This document shows, piece by piece, positions 34,920-44,733 of a DNA stretch of 64,000 nt. Source of the stretch: JBDXHU01 sp039989475 (lineage in GTDB: Bacteria; Pseudomonadota; Gammaproteobacteria; Pseudomonadales; Halieaceae); the NCBI GenBank assembly GCA_039989475.1, contig JBDXHU010000006.1, forward strand, positions 224,737 to 288,736, read 5' to 3'. How positions within the stretch are numbered: position 1 is the first letter of the stretch; the number at the start of each line of letters is the position of its first letter. The position numbers were made by a program, and so were the translations under genes. A model generated the notes under the pieces. The model was given only the letters and a program-made list of their open reading frames with translations. It did no database searches and was not told the origin of the DNA.

Positions 34920-36266
34920 CTACTCGTTGAGTCGACCTTCCAGGTAGTGGATGTTGACGCCGCCCTTGCGGAACTCGCTGTCTCGCACCAGGTCCCGGTG
35001 CAGGTCAGCATTGGTCCTGATGCCCTCAACCACCAGTTCATCAAGCGCCTGGCGCATGCGCTTGAGCGCAGTATCCCTGTCCTCGCCGTAGCTGATGACC
35101 TTGGCGATTAGCGAGTCGTAGAAGGGTGGCACTGTGTAGCCGCCATAGAGGTGAGAGTCTACCCTGATGCCGTTGCCGCCCGGCGCGTGGAAATGCGAGA
35201 CATGTCCGGGGCTGGGCAGAAAAGTCTTGGGGTCTTCGGCGTTGATCCGGCACTCAAAGGCGTGGCCACGAAACTCGACATCCTCCTGCTTGATGGACAG
35301 GGGCATGCCGCTGGCAATGCGGAGCTGCTCGGCGACGATATCGACACCGGTGATCATCTCGGTGACAGGGTGTTCGACCTGCACCCGGGTATTCATTTCA
35401 ATGAAGTAGAAGCCGCCGTCTTCATAGAGGAACTCAAAGGTGCCGGCGCCACGGTAGCCGATTTCGATGCAGGCATTGACGCAGGACTGGGCCACTGCGT
35501 TGCGTGCCTCATCGGGTATGCCCGGTGCCGGAGCTTCTTCCATGACCTTCTGGTGTCGCCGCTGCAGTGAGCAGTCGCGGTCGCCCAGGTGTATGGCGCC
35601 ACCCTGGCCGTCAGCCAGGACCTGCACTTCGACGTGACGCGGATTTTCCAGGAATTTTTCTATGTAGACCTTGTCGCTGCCGAAGGCCGCGGCGGCCTCA
35701 GACTGGGTTACGTAGATAGCATTCAGGAGCGCGGCTTCGCTCTGCACCACTCGCATGCCGCGGCCACCGCCGCCGGCTGCGGCCTTGACGATGACCGGGT
35801 AGCCAATGTCACGGGCCATGGCCAGGCTGCGGTCGCCGTCTTCGTCCAGGGGGCCATCTGAGCCAGGCACCGTGGGCACCCCGGCGACTTTCATCGCTTC
35901 AATAGCAGACACCTTGTCGCCCATTAAGCGGATTGTCTGCGCGGTCGGTCCAATGAATGTGAAGCCGCTGTTTTCGACCTGCTCGGCAAAGTCTGCATTC
36001 TCGGCCAGAAAGCCATAGCCGGGGTGAATGCCTACCGCATCAGTGATTTCCGCTGCGGAAATTATCGCGGGAATGTTCAGGTAGCTCTCGGTAGAGGGCG
36101 CCGGGCCGATGCAAACGGATTCATCCGCCAGCCGCACATGCATCAGGTCCTTGTCGGCGGCAGAGTGGATCGCTACGGTCTTTATGCCCAGCTCTTTGCA
36201 GGCGCGCAATATCCGCAGCGCAATCTCGCCTCGATTGGCAATAACAATTTTATCCAGCAATGGCAT
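34920..36266 (-). CDS. accC: Biotin carboxylase AccC
   Basis: The 448-residue subunit of acetyl-CoA carboxylase has KIVIANRGEIALRILRA, the ATP-grasp glycine loop AAGGGGRGMRVV, EFLYEDGGFYFIEMNTR and RVQVEHPVTE. It carboxylates biotin on AccB, encoded 27 bases upstream. This is the first step of fatty acid synthesis. Confidence 0.98.
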   Translation of the reverse strand: MPLLDKIVIANRGEIALRILRACKELGIKTVAIHSAADKDLMHVRLADESVCIGPAPSTESYLNIPAIISAAEITDAVGIHPGYGFLAENADFAEQVENSGFTFIGPTAQTIRLMGDKVSAIEAMKVAGVPTVPGSDGPLDEDGDRSLAMARDIGYPVIVKAAAGGGGRGMRVVQSEAALLNAIYVTQSEAAAAFGSDKVYIEKFLENPRHVEVQVLADGQGGAIHLGDRDCSLQRRHQKVMEEAPAPGIPDEARNAVAQSCVNACIEIGYRGAGTFEFLYEDGGFYFIEMNTRVQVEHPVTEMITGVDIVAEQLRIASGMPLSIKQEDVEFRGHAFECRINAEDPKTFLPSPGHVSHFHAPGGNGIRVDSHLYGGYTVPPFYDSLIAKVISYGEDRDTALKRMRQALDELVVEGIRTNADLHRDLVRDSEFRKGGVNIHYLEGRLNE

Positions 36267-36293
36267 GTCTGTTTCCTCGCTCGGCCGCGGGCC

Positions 36294-36767
36294 CTAGACG
36301 ATGGTGACCAGTGGCTGGTCAAATTCTACGGGCTGTCCGTTCTCTACCAGTACCGCTTCGACCACGCCGGCCTTGTCGGCTTCGATCTGGTTCATCATCT
36401 TCATTGCTTCAACAATGCAAATAACATCACCCAGCTTGACGTGCTGGCCCACCTCGACAAAGGAGGGTGAGCTGGGGGAGGGTGAGCGGTAGAAGGTGCC
36501 GACCATCGGAGATTTAACCACGTGCCCGCTGTGAGCCGGGGCGGCTTCCGCAACTTCCGCTTGCGCGGCCGGAGCAGCAGCTGCAGCCGGCGCTGCTATC
36601 GGTGCGGGCGGCGCGGCGACGGGCGCAGCGACCGGCGCAGCCATTTGCGCGATCGACGCACTGTTGCGGCTAATGCGCACGGACTCCTCGCCTTCCTTGA
36701 TTTCGATCTCGTCGATGTTGGACTCTTCCAGCAGCTCGATCAGCTTTTTGACTTTACGAATGTCCAT
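36294..36767 (-). CDS. accB: Biotin carboxyl carrier protein AccB
   Basis: The 157-residue protein has an N-terminal helix domain (MDIRKVKKLIELLEESN), an Ala/Pro-rich flexible linker (about 42-78), and the biotinyl domain with EAMKMMNQIEA, where K123 is the biotin attachment site. It pairs with AccC in the operon aroQ-accB-accC. Confidence 0.98.
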   Translation of the reverse strand: MDIRKVKKLIELLEESNIDEIEIKEGEESVRISRNSASIAQMAAPVAAPVAAPPAPIAAPAAAAAPAAQAEVAEAAPAHSGHVVKSPMVGTFYRSPSPSSPSFVEVGQHVKLGDVICIVEAMKMMNQIEADKAGVVEAVLVENGQPVEFDQPLVTIV

Positions 36768-36777
36768 GGTCCATTCC

Positions 36778-37221
36778 TCAGGGTTGTTCGAGATTATTGA
36801 TGGCCGAGGCCAGGGCTAATTCGTAGCCCTGGGCTCCCAGGCCGCAGATCACACCGATGGCGAGATCGGATATATAAGAGTGCTGCCTGAATTCTTCACG
36901 GGCGTGAATATTCGACAGGTGTACTTCAATGAAGGGGATGCTGACCGCGGCCAGGGCATCGCGTATGGCGACGCTGGTGTGGGTAAAGGCGGCCGGGTTG
37001 ATGAGGATAAAGTTGACGCCTTCATTGCGCGCATCCTGGATCCGGTCCACCAGTTCATACTCGGCATTGCTTTGCATAGCCAACAGATGATGACCGGCAT
37101 CCAGTGCCTGCTGTTGCAGCAGCTGGTTGATATCGGCCAGGGTCTGGCTGCCATAAATCTCGGGTTCCCGCTCACCGAGCAAGTTGAGATTGGGGCCGTG
37201 TAATACCAGGATGGTTGCCAT
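36778..37221 (-). CDS. aroQ: Type II 3-dehydroquinate dehydratase AroQ
   Basis: The 147-residue enzyme has HGPNLNLLGEREPEIYGSQT with the catalytic Arg/Tyr, INPAAFTHTSVAIRDAL and IEVHLSNIHAREEFR. It dehydrates dehydroquinate in the shikimate route that feeds the trp genes. It begins the aroQ-accBC operon. The 237-base gap upstream (to dsbD) shows no clear promoter pair. Confidence 0.96.
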   Translation of the reverse strand: MATILVLHGPNLNLLGEREPEIYGSQTLADINQLLQQQALDAGHHLLAMQSNAEYELVDRIQDARNEGVNFILINPAAFTHTSVAIRDALAAVSIPFIEVHLSNIHAREEFRQHSYISDLAIGVICGLGAQGYELALASAINNLEQP

Positions 37222-37458
37222 GACGCCAGCGCCTCATGCAGCTGCTAAGAAGGCGCATTGTGCACAGTTCCGGTGCGGGCGTCTAGAAAAATTATGCGAA
37301 ACAGGCACGTTACCGGACGATCAATACATTTTTCCAGAAGATAGCACGATTTACGTCATTCGCGGCCGGATCGATGCGCGATCGGCGATGATTTGGTAAC
37401 TTGCGCTAAATGTGGTCATTGTGCGGATAAGTAGTGATATAAAGCCGCCAACTTCGGG

Positions 37459-39234
37459 CTAAATGGATTTTGACTGGGCCAGGGCCTCCAGCACAGTGTC
37501 CGGGGTCAGCAATTGTGGCAGTATCTGGGGCTCTGCGTCGGCCTTGCCGCTATATACCAGGTACAGAGGTACGCCATTACGCCCGTAACGTGCGAGAAAA
37601 GCGGCGATATTGGCGTCATAATTGGTCCAATCGACCACCAGGTACTCCGCCCCCATGGCCGACATTTCCGCCAGCACGCGCTCATCGCTGAGGGTGCTGC
37701 GCTCATTGGCGATGCAGGTAATGCACCAGTCGGCCGTGACATTAACAAACACCGGGGTGCCTGCTGCCAGCAGGGAGAGCAGTTCCTGTTCTGACCATTC
37801 TGAATCCGCGGCGGTGGCACCATTGGCGACCTGCCCACTTTGCAAGACCGGACTCGGGATCACCAGTAGCGCCGCTATCAGCGCCAGAATGCCAGCCAGG
37901 CGACCCCAGGGCCGGTAGCGCCAGAGCCATAAACCCAACGCCAAACTGAGCATGCCAAACAGTAAGATCGCCATGCTGGTAACACTGGTCTGGCGGCCGC
38001 TGACCCACAGCAGCCAGATCGCGGTCGCATAGAGCGGAAAGGCGAGAAGTTGTTTGAAGGTTTCCATCCATGGCCCGGGCCTTGGCATGCGCGCGCGCAG
38101 CGCCTTGCTGTAACTCAGCAGCAGCATCGGTGCAGCCATGCCGCTACCCAGTGCTGCGAATACCGCTAGTGCAACTGGCGCGGGTTGCGTCAGGGCGAAG
38201 CCCAGTGCGGTGCCCATGAAGGGCGCAGTGCAGGGGCTTGCCACGACTGTGGCCAGGACGCCGGTAAAAAAGGAACCTGAGTAGCCGCCGCGCTCAGCCA
38301 GTTTACTGCCCGTGCCCATGAAGCTGGCGCCAAGCTCGATCAGGCCCGACAGGGACAGGCCCATGATAAAGAACAGGTAGGCCAGTACTGCCACGAAGCG
38401 GGGTGACTGCAACTGGAAACCCCAGCCGACCGCGGCCCCCGCATGCTGCAATGCAATTAGCAGGCTGGCCACCAGCACGAAACTGCTGACCACGCCGGCC
38501 GCATAGACCCAGCCGTGCACATGTTTGGCGTGATCGCTGCCGGTGGCAAAGGCGAATACCTTCAGTGACAGTACCGGGAACACGCAGGGCATCAGATTGA
38601 GGATGCTGCCCCCCATAAATGCCAGTAGCATCATGTAGAGCAGGGTGCTGGCGCTAAAGGGCTGTGGCGACGGCTGTGGTAGTGGCTGCTCGCTGCGGCT
38701 GGTCTTTCTGCTACTGGCAACCGCGGCGATGGTTTGTTCGCTGAAATCTATCTCGAACTGTTGTCGCTGTGGTGGATAGCACAGGCCGGCATCGGCGCAG
38801 CCCTGGGAGGTAATTTTCAGCAGACCTGCATCTATGGGAGAGGCCAGGTCCAGGTAGATGTCGGCGGATAGGTAGTGCACTTCAGAGATGCCGAAGTACT
38901 CGTCTTCGCGCACGACTCCCTCCGGGAATCGTGGCGTCAAGGCGACACTGGTGCCGGCCTGTTCCAGCTCGAAGGAGAAACGTTTCTGATACAGGTAGTA
39001 GCCATCCTCGATCTGCCAGTAGAGACGGATCTGCAGGGGGTCGACGATTTCCAGGGCTAACTGATAGGCCTCATCCACGGGTAGGAACTCGGGTTCCTGC
39101 ATGGCTGCGAGCGGGTCACCACCGCCAAGCGTGACGGGAGCCGGGAGCGCTAGCGCGCCGCTCGCTGGCGTGCTGTCCTGGCTGTATGCCGCCCCGTGCA
39201 GAATCAGAAGGGCAAGGGCAATAACAATTCTCAT
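37459..39234 (-). CDS. dsbD: Thiol:disulfide interchange protein DsbD
   Basis: The protein of about 591 residues has a signal peptide (MRIVIALALLILHGAAYS), a periplasmic alpha domain with the CADAGLC redox pair, eight membrane segments of the beta domain (MPCVFPVLSLK and VASPCTAPFMG carry its cysteines), and a C-terminal thioredoxin domain with ADWCITC. It carries electrons from cytoplasmic thioredoxin to periplasmic thiols. The ATG at 39234 was chosen because it begins the signal peptide. Confidence 0.95.
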   Translation of the reverse strand: MRIVIALALLILHGAAYSQDSTPASGALALPAPVTLGGGDPLAAMQEPEFLPVDEAYQLALEIVDPLQIRLYWQIEDGYYLYQKRFSFELEQAGTSVALTPRFPEGVVREDEYFGISEVHYLSADIYLDLASPIDAGLLKITSQGCADAGLCYPPQRQQFEIDFSEQTIAAVASSRKTSRSEQPLPQPSPQPFSASTLLYMMLLAFMGGSILNLMPCVFPVLSLKVFAFATGSDHAKHVHGWVYAAGVVSSFVLVASLLIALQHAGAAVGWGFQLQSPRFVAVLAYLFFIMGLSLSGLIELGASFMGTGSKLAERGGYSGSFFTGVLATVVASPCTAPFMGTALGFALTQPAPVALAVFAALGSGMAAPMLLLSYSKALRARMPRPGPWMETFKQLLAFPLYATAIWLLWVSGRQTSVTSMAILLFGMLSLALGLWLWRYRPWGRLAGILALIAALLVIPSPVLQSGQVANGATAADSEWSEQELLSLLAAGTPVFVNVTADWCITCIANERSTLSDERVLAEMSAMGAEYLVVDWTNYDANIAAFLARYGRNGVPLYLVYSGKADAEPQILPQLLTPDTVLEALAQSKSI

Positions 39235-39371
39235 AATATTTTTCTTTCCTGGCTGCCTGGCCTTGGACATCATCCTCCCGGTATGTATCCCGGTGGTTTT
39301 CAGGCGCTCATTGTAACAGTGATTAGCAGGCAGGAATGGTATAGTGTGCGGCCCGTTTTCGAAGAACCGAG

Positions 39372-39815
39372 ATGATGTTCAAAACAGCCGCTTTGATATT
39401 GGTACTGGCCTTTAGCTCCCAGGCAATTGCCGGCGTCGAAGTGGTCGATGCCTGGATGCGCGCCATGCCGCCGGGGCAGCCAACCGCGGCAGCGTATATG
39501 ACACTCAAAAATACATCACCGGGCACGCTTGGTATTACAGCAGTCAGCTCGCCCCAGGCGCGGGCAGTGGAGATACATGAATCGCGGCAGGTCGACGGCA
39601 GTTGGCGTATGCGACGACTGCCCCGGCTGGAGTTGCTTGCCGGTGCCACGCTGCATCTGGAACCGGGAGGCATTCATCTCATGTTATTTGGCCTGCGGCA
39701 GTCACCGCAGGCGGGAGAACAATTTGAATTCACCCTCACCCTGGCTGACGGTGAGACGGTATCTGTCATGGCCAGCGTCCTTGCGGCGGGATCTACGGGT
39801 CATCATCAGCACTGA
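39372..39815 (+). CDS. Periplasmic copper chaperone PCuAC
   Basis: The 147-residue secreted protein has a signal peptide (about 1-20) and the PCuAC Cu(I) motif: His in EIHES, Met in WRMRR, then HLM. It ends in a His-rich tail (GHHQH). Relatives deliver copper to cytochrome oxidase CuA sites. It is divergent from dsbD, which would keep thiols of such chaperone partners reduced; that functional link is inference. Confidence 0.9.
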   Translation: MMFKTAALILVLAFSSQAIAGVEVVDAWMRAMPPGQPTAAAYMTLKNTSPGTLGITAVSSPQARAVEIHESRQVDGSWRMRRLPRLELLAGATLHLEPGGIHLMLFGLRQSPQAGEQFEFTLTLADGETVSVMASVLAAGSTGHHQH

Positions 39816-39841
39816 TCGGCAGTGCTCAGGAGATAGAAAAT

Positions 39842-40891
39842 ATGTTCGAATCCTTACGGGACAGCCTGACCTCATTCAGCGCTCGACTGCGCAATGCCTT
39901 GCCAGGTGGAGGGCTGGTGCGCGCTACCGGCCTGGCCTTGGCGCTGTACTTGCTGTTGGCAGTGCTGGTAGGCGTGTACTGGAGCTTTTCCCCCGCGCAA
40001 TTCGATGTGAAAGAGCGGGCCGCCCAATTTGCGGCTGATGCGAATGCCTCCGTGGTCACCGGGCTGGTAACCACAAGCAGCCTTATCGGAGTCGCTGAGA
40101 CCTTGCTGGACAAGCCCGGCGGATTTACACGCAACGATATTTTCCCACCCGGGATGTGGCTGGACAACATGCCCAACTGGGAGTACGGCGCGCTGATACA
40201 GGTGCGAGACTTGTCCCGCGCCATGCGCGAGTCATACAGCCGCTCCCAGTCCCAGTCAAAGGAAGATCCAGACCTTGCCCAGGCGGAGCCCCTGTTCAAC
40301 TTCAAGGCCCGCAGCTGGATGCTGCCGCCATCAGAGCGTGAATATCGTTCAGCCCTGCGCTACCTGGATGCCTTTGCCCTGCGCTTGACCGACCCGCAGA
40401 ACGCCGATGCCCAGTTTTACGCCCGTGCCGATAATCTCGCGTATTGGCTGGCAACCGTTGAAACCCGGCTCGGCAGTCTGTCCCAGCGCCTCAGTGCGAG
40501 CGTCGGTCAACGCCGGCTCAATACCGATTTGGCGGGCGATGCCGAGGCGACCCAGGCTACGCCTGCCGCCGCTGACAAAATGGTGGAAACGCCCTGGCTG
40601 GAACTTGATGATGTGTTTTACCAGGCGCGCGGTACGACCTGGGCCTTGATCCATTTCCTGCGCGCGGCGGAGGTTGATTTTGCCGAGGTGTTGCAGAAGA
40701 AGAACGCGAGGGTCAGCTTGCAGCAGATTATTCGCGAGTTGGAGGCAACCCAGCAAACGCTTTACAGCCCGATTATTCTTAACGGCAGTGGCTTTGGCCT
40801 GGTGGCCAACCATTCACTGGTAATGGCGTCCTATATCAGCAGGGCCAATGCCGGAATCATCGATTTGCGCAGGCTATTATCCGACGGTTAA
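39842..40891 (+). CDS. DUF2333 family inner-membrane protein
   Basis: The 349-residue protein has one membrane helix near residues 24-45 and a long, mostly helical periplasmic part (for example GMWLDNMPNWEYGALIQVRD). It belongs to DUF2333, restricted mainly to gammaproteobacteria and without known function. Its stop codon overlaps the convergent pentapeptide gene by four bases (TTAA). Confidence 0.85.
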   Translation: MFESLRDSLTSFSARLRNALPGGGLVRATGLALALYLLLAVLVGVYWSFSPAQFDVKERAAQFAADANASVVTGLVTTSSLIGVAETLLDKPGGFTRNDIFPPGMWLDNMPNWEYGALIQVRDLSRAMRESYSRSQSQSKEDPDLAQAEPLFNFKARSWMLPPSEREYRSALRYLDAFALRLTDPQNADAQFYARADNLAYWLATVETRLGSLSQRLSASVGQRRLNTDLAGDAEATQATPAAADKMVETPWLELDDVFYQARGTTWALIHFLRAAEVDFAEVLQKKNARVSLQQIIRELEATQQTLYSPIILNGSGFGLVANHSLVMASYISRANAGIIDLRRLLSDG

Positions 40892-41232
40892 TCCCGGCGA
40901 TAGCGCAGACGGGTGCCAGTATCCAGCGACAGCCTTATTTCCTCTGCGCCAAGCGACTCGGGGAAGTAAGTGCCGGATACCTTGGCGTCAATGAGGCTGG
41001 CGCCCTCGAGGTTGGTCTGCCTGAAGTCGATGCCCCGCAGGTCGCTATTGCGAAAATAGGCATCGCTGAAGTCCAGCCCGACAGCGTTCATGTTGCGCAG
41101 GTCCCTGCCCCGGTAATCACCACTTTTGAGATTGCTGCTGTCGAGTGTGTCACGCTGCTCATTGAACTCACGAATTTGCTCACTGCGCAGCAGTTGATAG
41201 AGAGGATCGTCACTGATTACCGGTTTACTCAT
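40888..41232 (-). CDS. Short pentapeptide-repeat protein
   Basis: The 114-residue protein contains tandem A(D/N)LxX-like pentads: DYRGR DLRNM NAVGL DFSDA YFRNS DLRGI DFRQT NLEGA SLIDA, about residues 38-86. These would fold as a small right-handed beta-helix. No signal peptide. The function of such short members is unknown. It is divergent from polB with a 66-base gap. Confidence 0.8.
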   Translation of the reverse strand: MSKPVISDDPLYQLLRSEQIREFNEQRDTLDSSNLKSGDYRGRDLRNMNAVGLDFSDAYFRNSDLRGIDFRQTNLEGASLIDAKVSGTYFPESLGAEEIRLSLDTGTRLRYRRD

Positions 41233-41298
41233 TTTGCTTACCCTGCGCCAGTTGAATGCTAGCCTTTAGCTTATCCCACAAACATAGCTGAACCCAAC

Positions 41299-43620
41299 GT
41301 GTCTGATAGTTCCACTGGTTTCATACTTTCCCGTAACTGGCGCGATAGTGACCATGGGGTCGAGCTGGAATTGTGGTTGAGTACCGCCGGCGGCCCCAGG
41401 CGAGTGTTGCTGCCGGGACAGCAGGTGTTGTTCTTCCTGCCCGCGGAGGATGTCGATAGAGCCCGTGAATTGCTGGGTAGCGACTACCAGTTTCGGCTGG
41501 AGACGCTGGCACTCAAGGACTTCAACATGGAGCCTGTGGTCGGCGTGTATTTTAGCAGTCAGCGGCAACTGCGGCAGGCCCGCGACTGTCTGCAGGCGGC
41601 AGGCCTGGATCCGCTGGAGGCGGATATCAACCCGGTGGACCGCTTTCTTATGGAGCGCTTTGTTGCCGGTTCGCTCACCTGCCAGGGCGAGGATGGCGCG
41701 CTGCAGCTGCGTACCGCCGACTACCAGCCACAGCTGAAAATGCTCTCGCTTGATATTGAGACCGCGATGGGCGGTCTCGAGCTTTACTCCATCGGTGTCT
41801 ATGGCGTGCTTGAAGGGGAGGTGCAGCGCAAGGTCTTTATGCGAGGCGTCGGGGCCGGTCTGCCCTGGGTGGAAAGCTTCGCCAGCGAGCGAGAATTGCT
41901 GCGCGCGTTTTGCGAGTGGCTGCAGGTTTATGACCCGGATGTGCTGATTGGCTGGAACGTGGTGAATTTTGACCTCTGGTTCCTGCAGCGGGTGGCAGAA
42001 AAGTTGCGAGTCAAGCTGCCGCTGGGGCGAGCCGGCCGGCTACCCCACTGGCGCGAACTGGACGATGACGGCGAGCGTCGCGCAGTGCAGATTCCTGGCC
42101 GTGCGGTGCTGGATGGTATCGAGGTATTGCGTACCGCCACTTATCGATTCGAGAGCTTCTCGCTTGAGAATGTCTCACGCGAGTTGCTCGGCGCCGGCAA
42201 ACTCCTGCACGGCAGTCAGCGCGGGGAGCAGATCGGTGAGTTGTTTCGCGAGGACAAGGACCGACTGGCGGAGTACAACATCCGCGATTGCGAGCTGGTC
42301 TGGGAGATCTTCGAACATAGCGGCCTTTTGCAGTTCTCCATTGCGCGCAGCCAGATGACCGGGCTGGCTATGGATCGGCTGGGTGGCAGCGTGGCTGCCT
42401 TCGACTATCTTTACCTGCCGCGCCTGCACCGGCAGGGCTTTGTCGCCCCCAATGCCAGCCGCGAACAAACCGCCAGCCCCGGCGGCTTTGTACTCGATTC
42501 CCAGCCCGGCATTTATGAGGACGTACTGGTGCTCGATTTCAAGAGCCTGTACCCGAGTATTATTCGCAGCTTCTGCGTCGATCCGCTGGGACTGGCGCTG
42601 GGCATGTCGGCGCCGCTGGATTCGGGTAGCACCATTGACGGCTTTCTGGGCGCAAGATTTTCCAGGCAGCAGCACCTGTTGCCACAGATCATCGCAGAGC
42701 TCTGGCAGCTGCGCGATGCGGCCAAGCTGCGCGGTGACTCGGCCCAGTCGCAGGCGATCAAGATCATCATGAATTCCTTCTACGGGGTATTGGGTACGCC
42801 GGGTTGTCGTTTCTTCGACCCGCGCCTGGCCAGTTCCATCACGCGCCGTGGCCACCAGATCATCCAGGATACCCGCGACCAGATCGAGCGGCTTGGAGAC
42901 CAGGTGATTTATGGTGATACCGATTCAGTGTTTGTCTCGGTGGGTGAGGCTCATAAGGATAAGGTGGCAGAGCGAGGCGAAATTCTGCAGCGCGAGCTAA
43001 ATCAGTGGTGGACGCAGCGGCTGCGCCAGGAATTTGGCATCGACAGTGTGCTGGAGCTGGAATTTGAAACCCATTTCCGACCCTTTCTTATGCCGACAGT
43101 GCGCGGCTCCGACAAGGGCAGCAAGAAACGTTATGCCGGCGTGGTGGAGCAGGACGGTAAGCCCGAGCTGGTGTTCAAGGGGCTGGAGAATGTGCGGACC
43201 GACTGGACGGCCCTGGCGCGTCGCTTTCAGCGGGAACTGTATCGGCGGGTGTTTGCCGGCGAGCCCTATGAAGCGTACATATGCGAGTTGCGGGCACAGG
43301 TAGAGTCCGGCCAGCTCGATGGAGAGCTGATTTATCGCAAGCGCCTGCGGCGCAAACTGGATGACTACGAGCGCAATATACCTCCGCATGTGCAGGCGGC
43401 GCGCTTGCAGCGACAACGTGGCGAGCAGCCACCGGTTCGCGGTGACTGGGTCGAGTATGTCATGACAAGCCAGGGCGCCGAGCCGGCCGCTGCTGCTGAG
43501 GCCGGGCTGGATTACCAATACTACATAGAGCGCCAGCTGACACCGGTGGCCGATGGCATACTGCATTTTCTCGGCACGTCTTTCGCCGAGATTTCCGGCA
43601 AGCAGGGCTCCTTATTCTGA
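41299..43620 (+). CDS. polB: DNA polymerase II (family B)
   Basis: The 773-residue polymerase is close to the E. coli length of 783. It has the 3'-5' exonuclease site SLDIETAMG and polymerase motifs DFKSLYPSIIRS (A), KIIMNSFYGVLG (B) and YGDTDSVFV (C), all intact. It acts in translesion synthesis and replication restart; in E. coli it is in the SOS regulon. No LexA box was identified in the 66-base upstream gap. It starts with GTG. Confidence 0.97.
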   Translation: MSDSSTGFILSRNWRDSDHGVELELWLSTAGGPRRVLLPGQQVLFFLPAEDVDRARELLGSDYQFRLETLALKDFNMEPVVGVYFSSQRQLRQARDCLQAAGLDPLEADINPVDRFLMERFVAGSLTCQGEDGALQLRTADYQPQLKMLSLDIETAMGGLELYSIGVYGVLEGEVQRKVFMRGVGAGLPWVESFASERELLRAFCEWLQVYDPDVLIGWNVVNFDLWFLQRVAEKLRVKLPLGRAGRLPHWRELDDDGERRAVQIPGRAVLDGIEVLRTATYRFESFSLENVSRELLGAGKLLHGSQRGEQIGELFREDKDRLAEYNIRDCELVWEIFEHSGLLQFSIARSQMTGLAMDRLGGSVAAFDYLYLPRLHRQGFVAPNASREQTASPGGFVLDSQPGIYEDVLVLDFKSLYPSIIRSFCVDPLGLALGMSAPLDSGSTIDGFLGARFSRQQHLLPQIIAELWQLRDAAKLRGDSAQSQAIKIIMNSFYGVLGTPGCRFFDPRLASSITRRGHQIIQDTRDQIERLGDQVIYGDTDSVFVSVGEAHKDKVAERGEILQRELNQWWTQRLRQEFGIDSVLELEFETHFRPFLMPTVRGSDKGSKKRYAGVVEQDGKPELVFKGLENVRTDWTALARRFQRELYRRVFAGEPYEAYICELRAQVESGQLDGELIYRKRLRRKLDDYERNIPPHVQAARLQRQRGEQPPVRGDWVEYVMTSQGAEPAAAAEAGLDYQYYIERQLTPVADGILHFLGTSFAEISGKQGSLF

Positions 43621-43631
43621 ACCCTGTGGAG

Positions 43632-44651
43632 CTAGGCGGTGGCAGCCTCCTCGGTGAAGAATTCGGCTAGCAGTTCATCGTGCTCACTGGCGCTCAGGCG
43701 GGGACCAAAGCGTGAAACCACCCGCGCCGCGGCCAGGCTGGCGAAGCGCCCGGCGGTATCGAAATCCCTGCCGTGGGTAATGGCATAGAGGAAGGCCCCG
43801 GCGAACATATCGCCGGCGCCATTGGTATCAATAGCCTCGGTTGGAGTGCCGGCAATTTCCAGCAACTCGCTACCGTCAAACAGCAGGGCACCGCGGGCGC
43901 CGAGAGTGATCGCGAACTGGCCGGCTACCTGCTTGAGGGATTCCACCGCCTCCTGCAGGGAATCAGTTTCGGCCCAACTCAGGGCCTCGGCCTCATTACA
44001 GAACAGCAGGTCGACACCGCGCTCGCCCAGCATTTCCCGCAAGCCGTCGCGGAAAAACTCGACCATACCCGGGTCCGAGAAGCTCAGTGCTGTTTTTACA
44101 CTGTGTGCCTCGGCGAACTGCCGTGCCTGGATGGCGGCGTCACGACTGCTGGGGGAGGTCACCAGGTAGCCTTCAATGTAGACGTAATCCGACTGTTGGA
44201 TGGCCTCCGGCACCAACTCGGTGTGCCCGAGGGACTCGCTGATACCGAGGTAGGTATTCATACTGCGCTCGGCATCGGGAGAGATCAGTACCAGGCAGCG
44301 CCCGGTGATGCCCGATTGGCGCGCCGCGTTCCAGTTGTGGGACACGCCGGCCGCTTCCAGGTCGGCGAGGTAAAAGTCGCCGTTGTCGTCGCTGGCAACC
44401 TTGCAGGAATAATAGCTGGGCCCGCCAAAGCGAGAGGTGGCGATAATGGTATTGGCGGCGCTGCCGCCGCTGGCGCGTTTTGCGGCCACCATGTGGCCAC
44501 GCAGGTGATTGCTGAGCTCGTGCTGGCGCTGTTCGTCGACCAGGGTCATCAGGCCTTTCTCAACACCCATACTATCGAGTTCGTGGTCTTCGACCTGGAT
44601 CTCCGTATCTACCAGCGCATTGCCAATACCGTACACCTTGAATTTTTTCAC
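43632..44651 (-). CDS. PfkB-family sugar/nucleoside kinase, adenosine-kinase-like
   Basis: The 339-residue ribokinase-fold enzyme has GIGNALVDTEI at the start, the substrate GG motif RASGGSAANTIIATSRFGG, and the catalytic DTNGAGDMFAGAFLYA near the end. Homologues are often labelled adenosine kinase, but the substrate is not proven by sequence. The GTG at 44651 was chosen because the family begins VYGIGNALVD; the frame is open 28 codons upstream. It is divergent from mrcB. Confidence 0.88.
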   Translation of the reverse strand: MKKFKVYGIGNALVDTEIQVEDHELDSMGVEKGLMTLVDEQRQHELSNHLRGHMVAAKRASGGSAANTIIATSRFGGPSYYSCKVASDDNGDFYLADLEAAGVSHNWNAARQSGITGRCLVLISPDAERSMNTYLGISESLGHTELVPEAIQQSDYVYIEGYLVTSPSSRDAAIQARQFAEAHSVKTALSFSDPGMVEFFRDGLREMLGERGVDLLFCNEAEALSWAETDSLQEAVESLKQVAGQFAITLGARGALLFDGSELLEIAGTPTEAIDTNGAGDMFAGAFLYAITHGRDFDTAGRFASLAAARVVSRFGPRLSASEHDELLAEFFTEEAATA

Positions 44652-44733
44652 CTGTGTCCATCCAGTTATTAAAAGCAGCGCTATTATGCGAGATGACTGA
44701 GCCGATCGCCACTCTGATGTACACTGCGCGGTC

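Noticed and set aside
37222..37458. Promoter or gene in the aroQ-dsbD gap
   Set aside because: A CATAAT and a TTGATC exist on the minus strand but with 22-base spacing; the open frames here have no protein-like character.
41233..41298. LexA box before polB
   Set aside because: No CTGT-N8-ACAG pattern was found in the 66-base gap.
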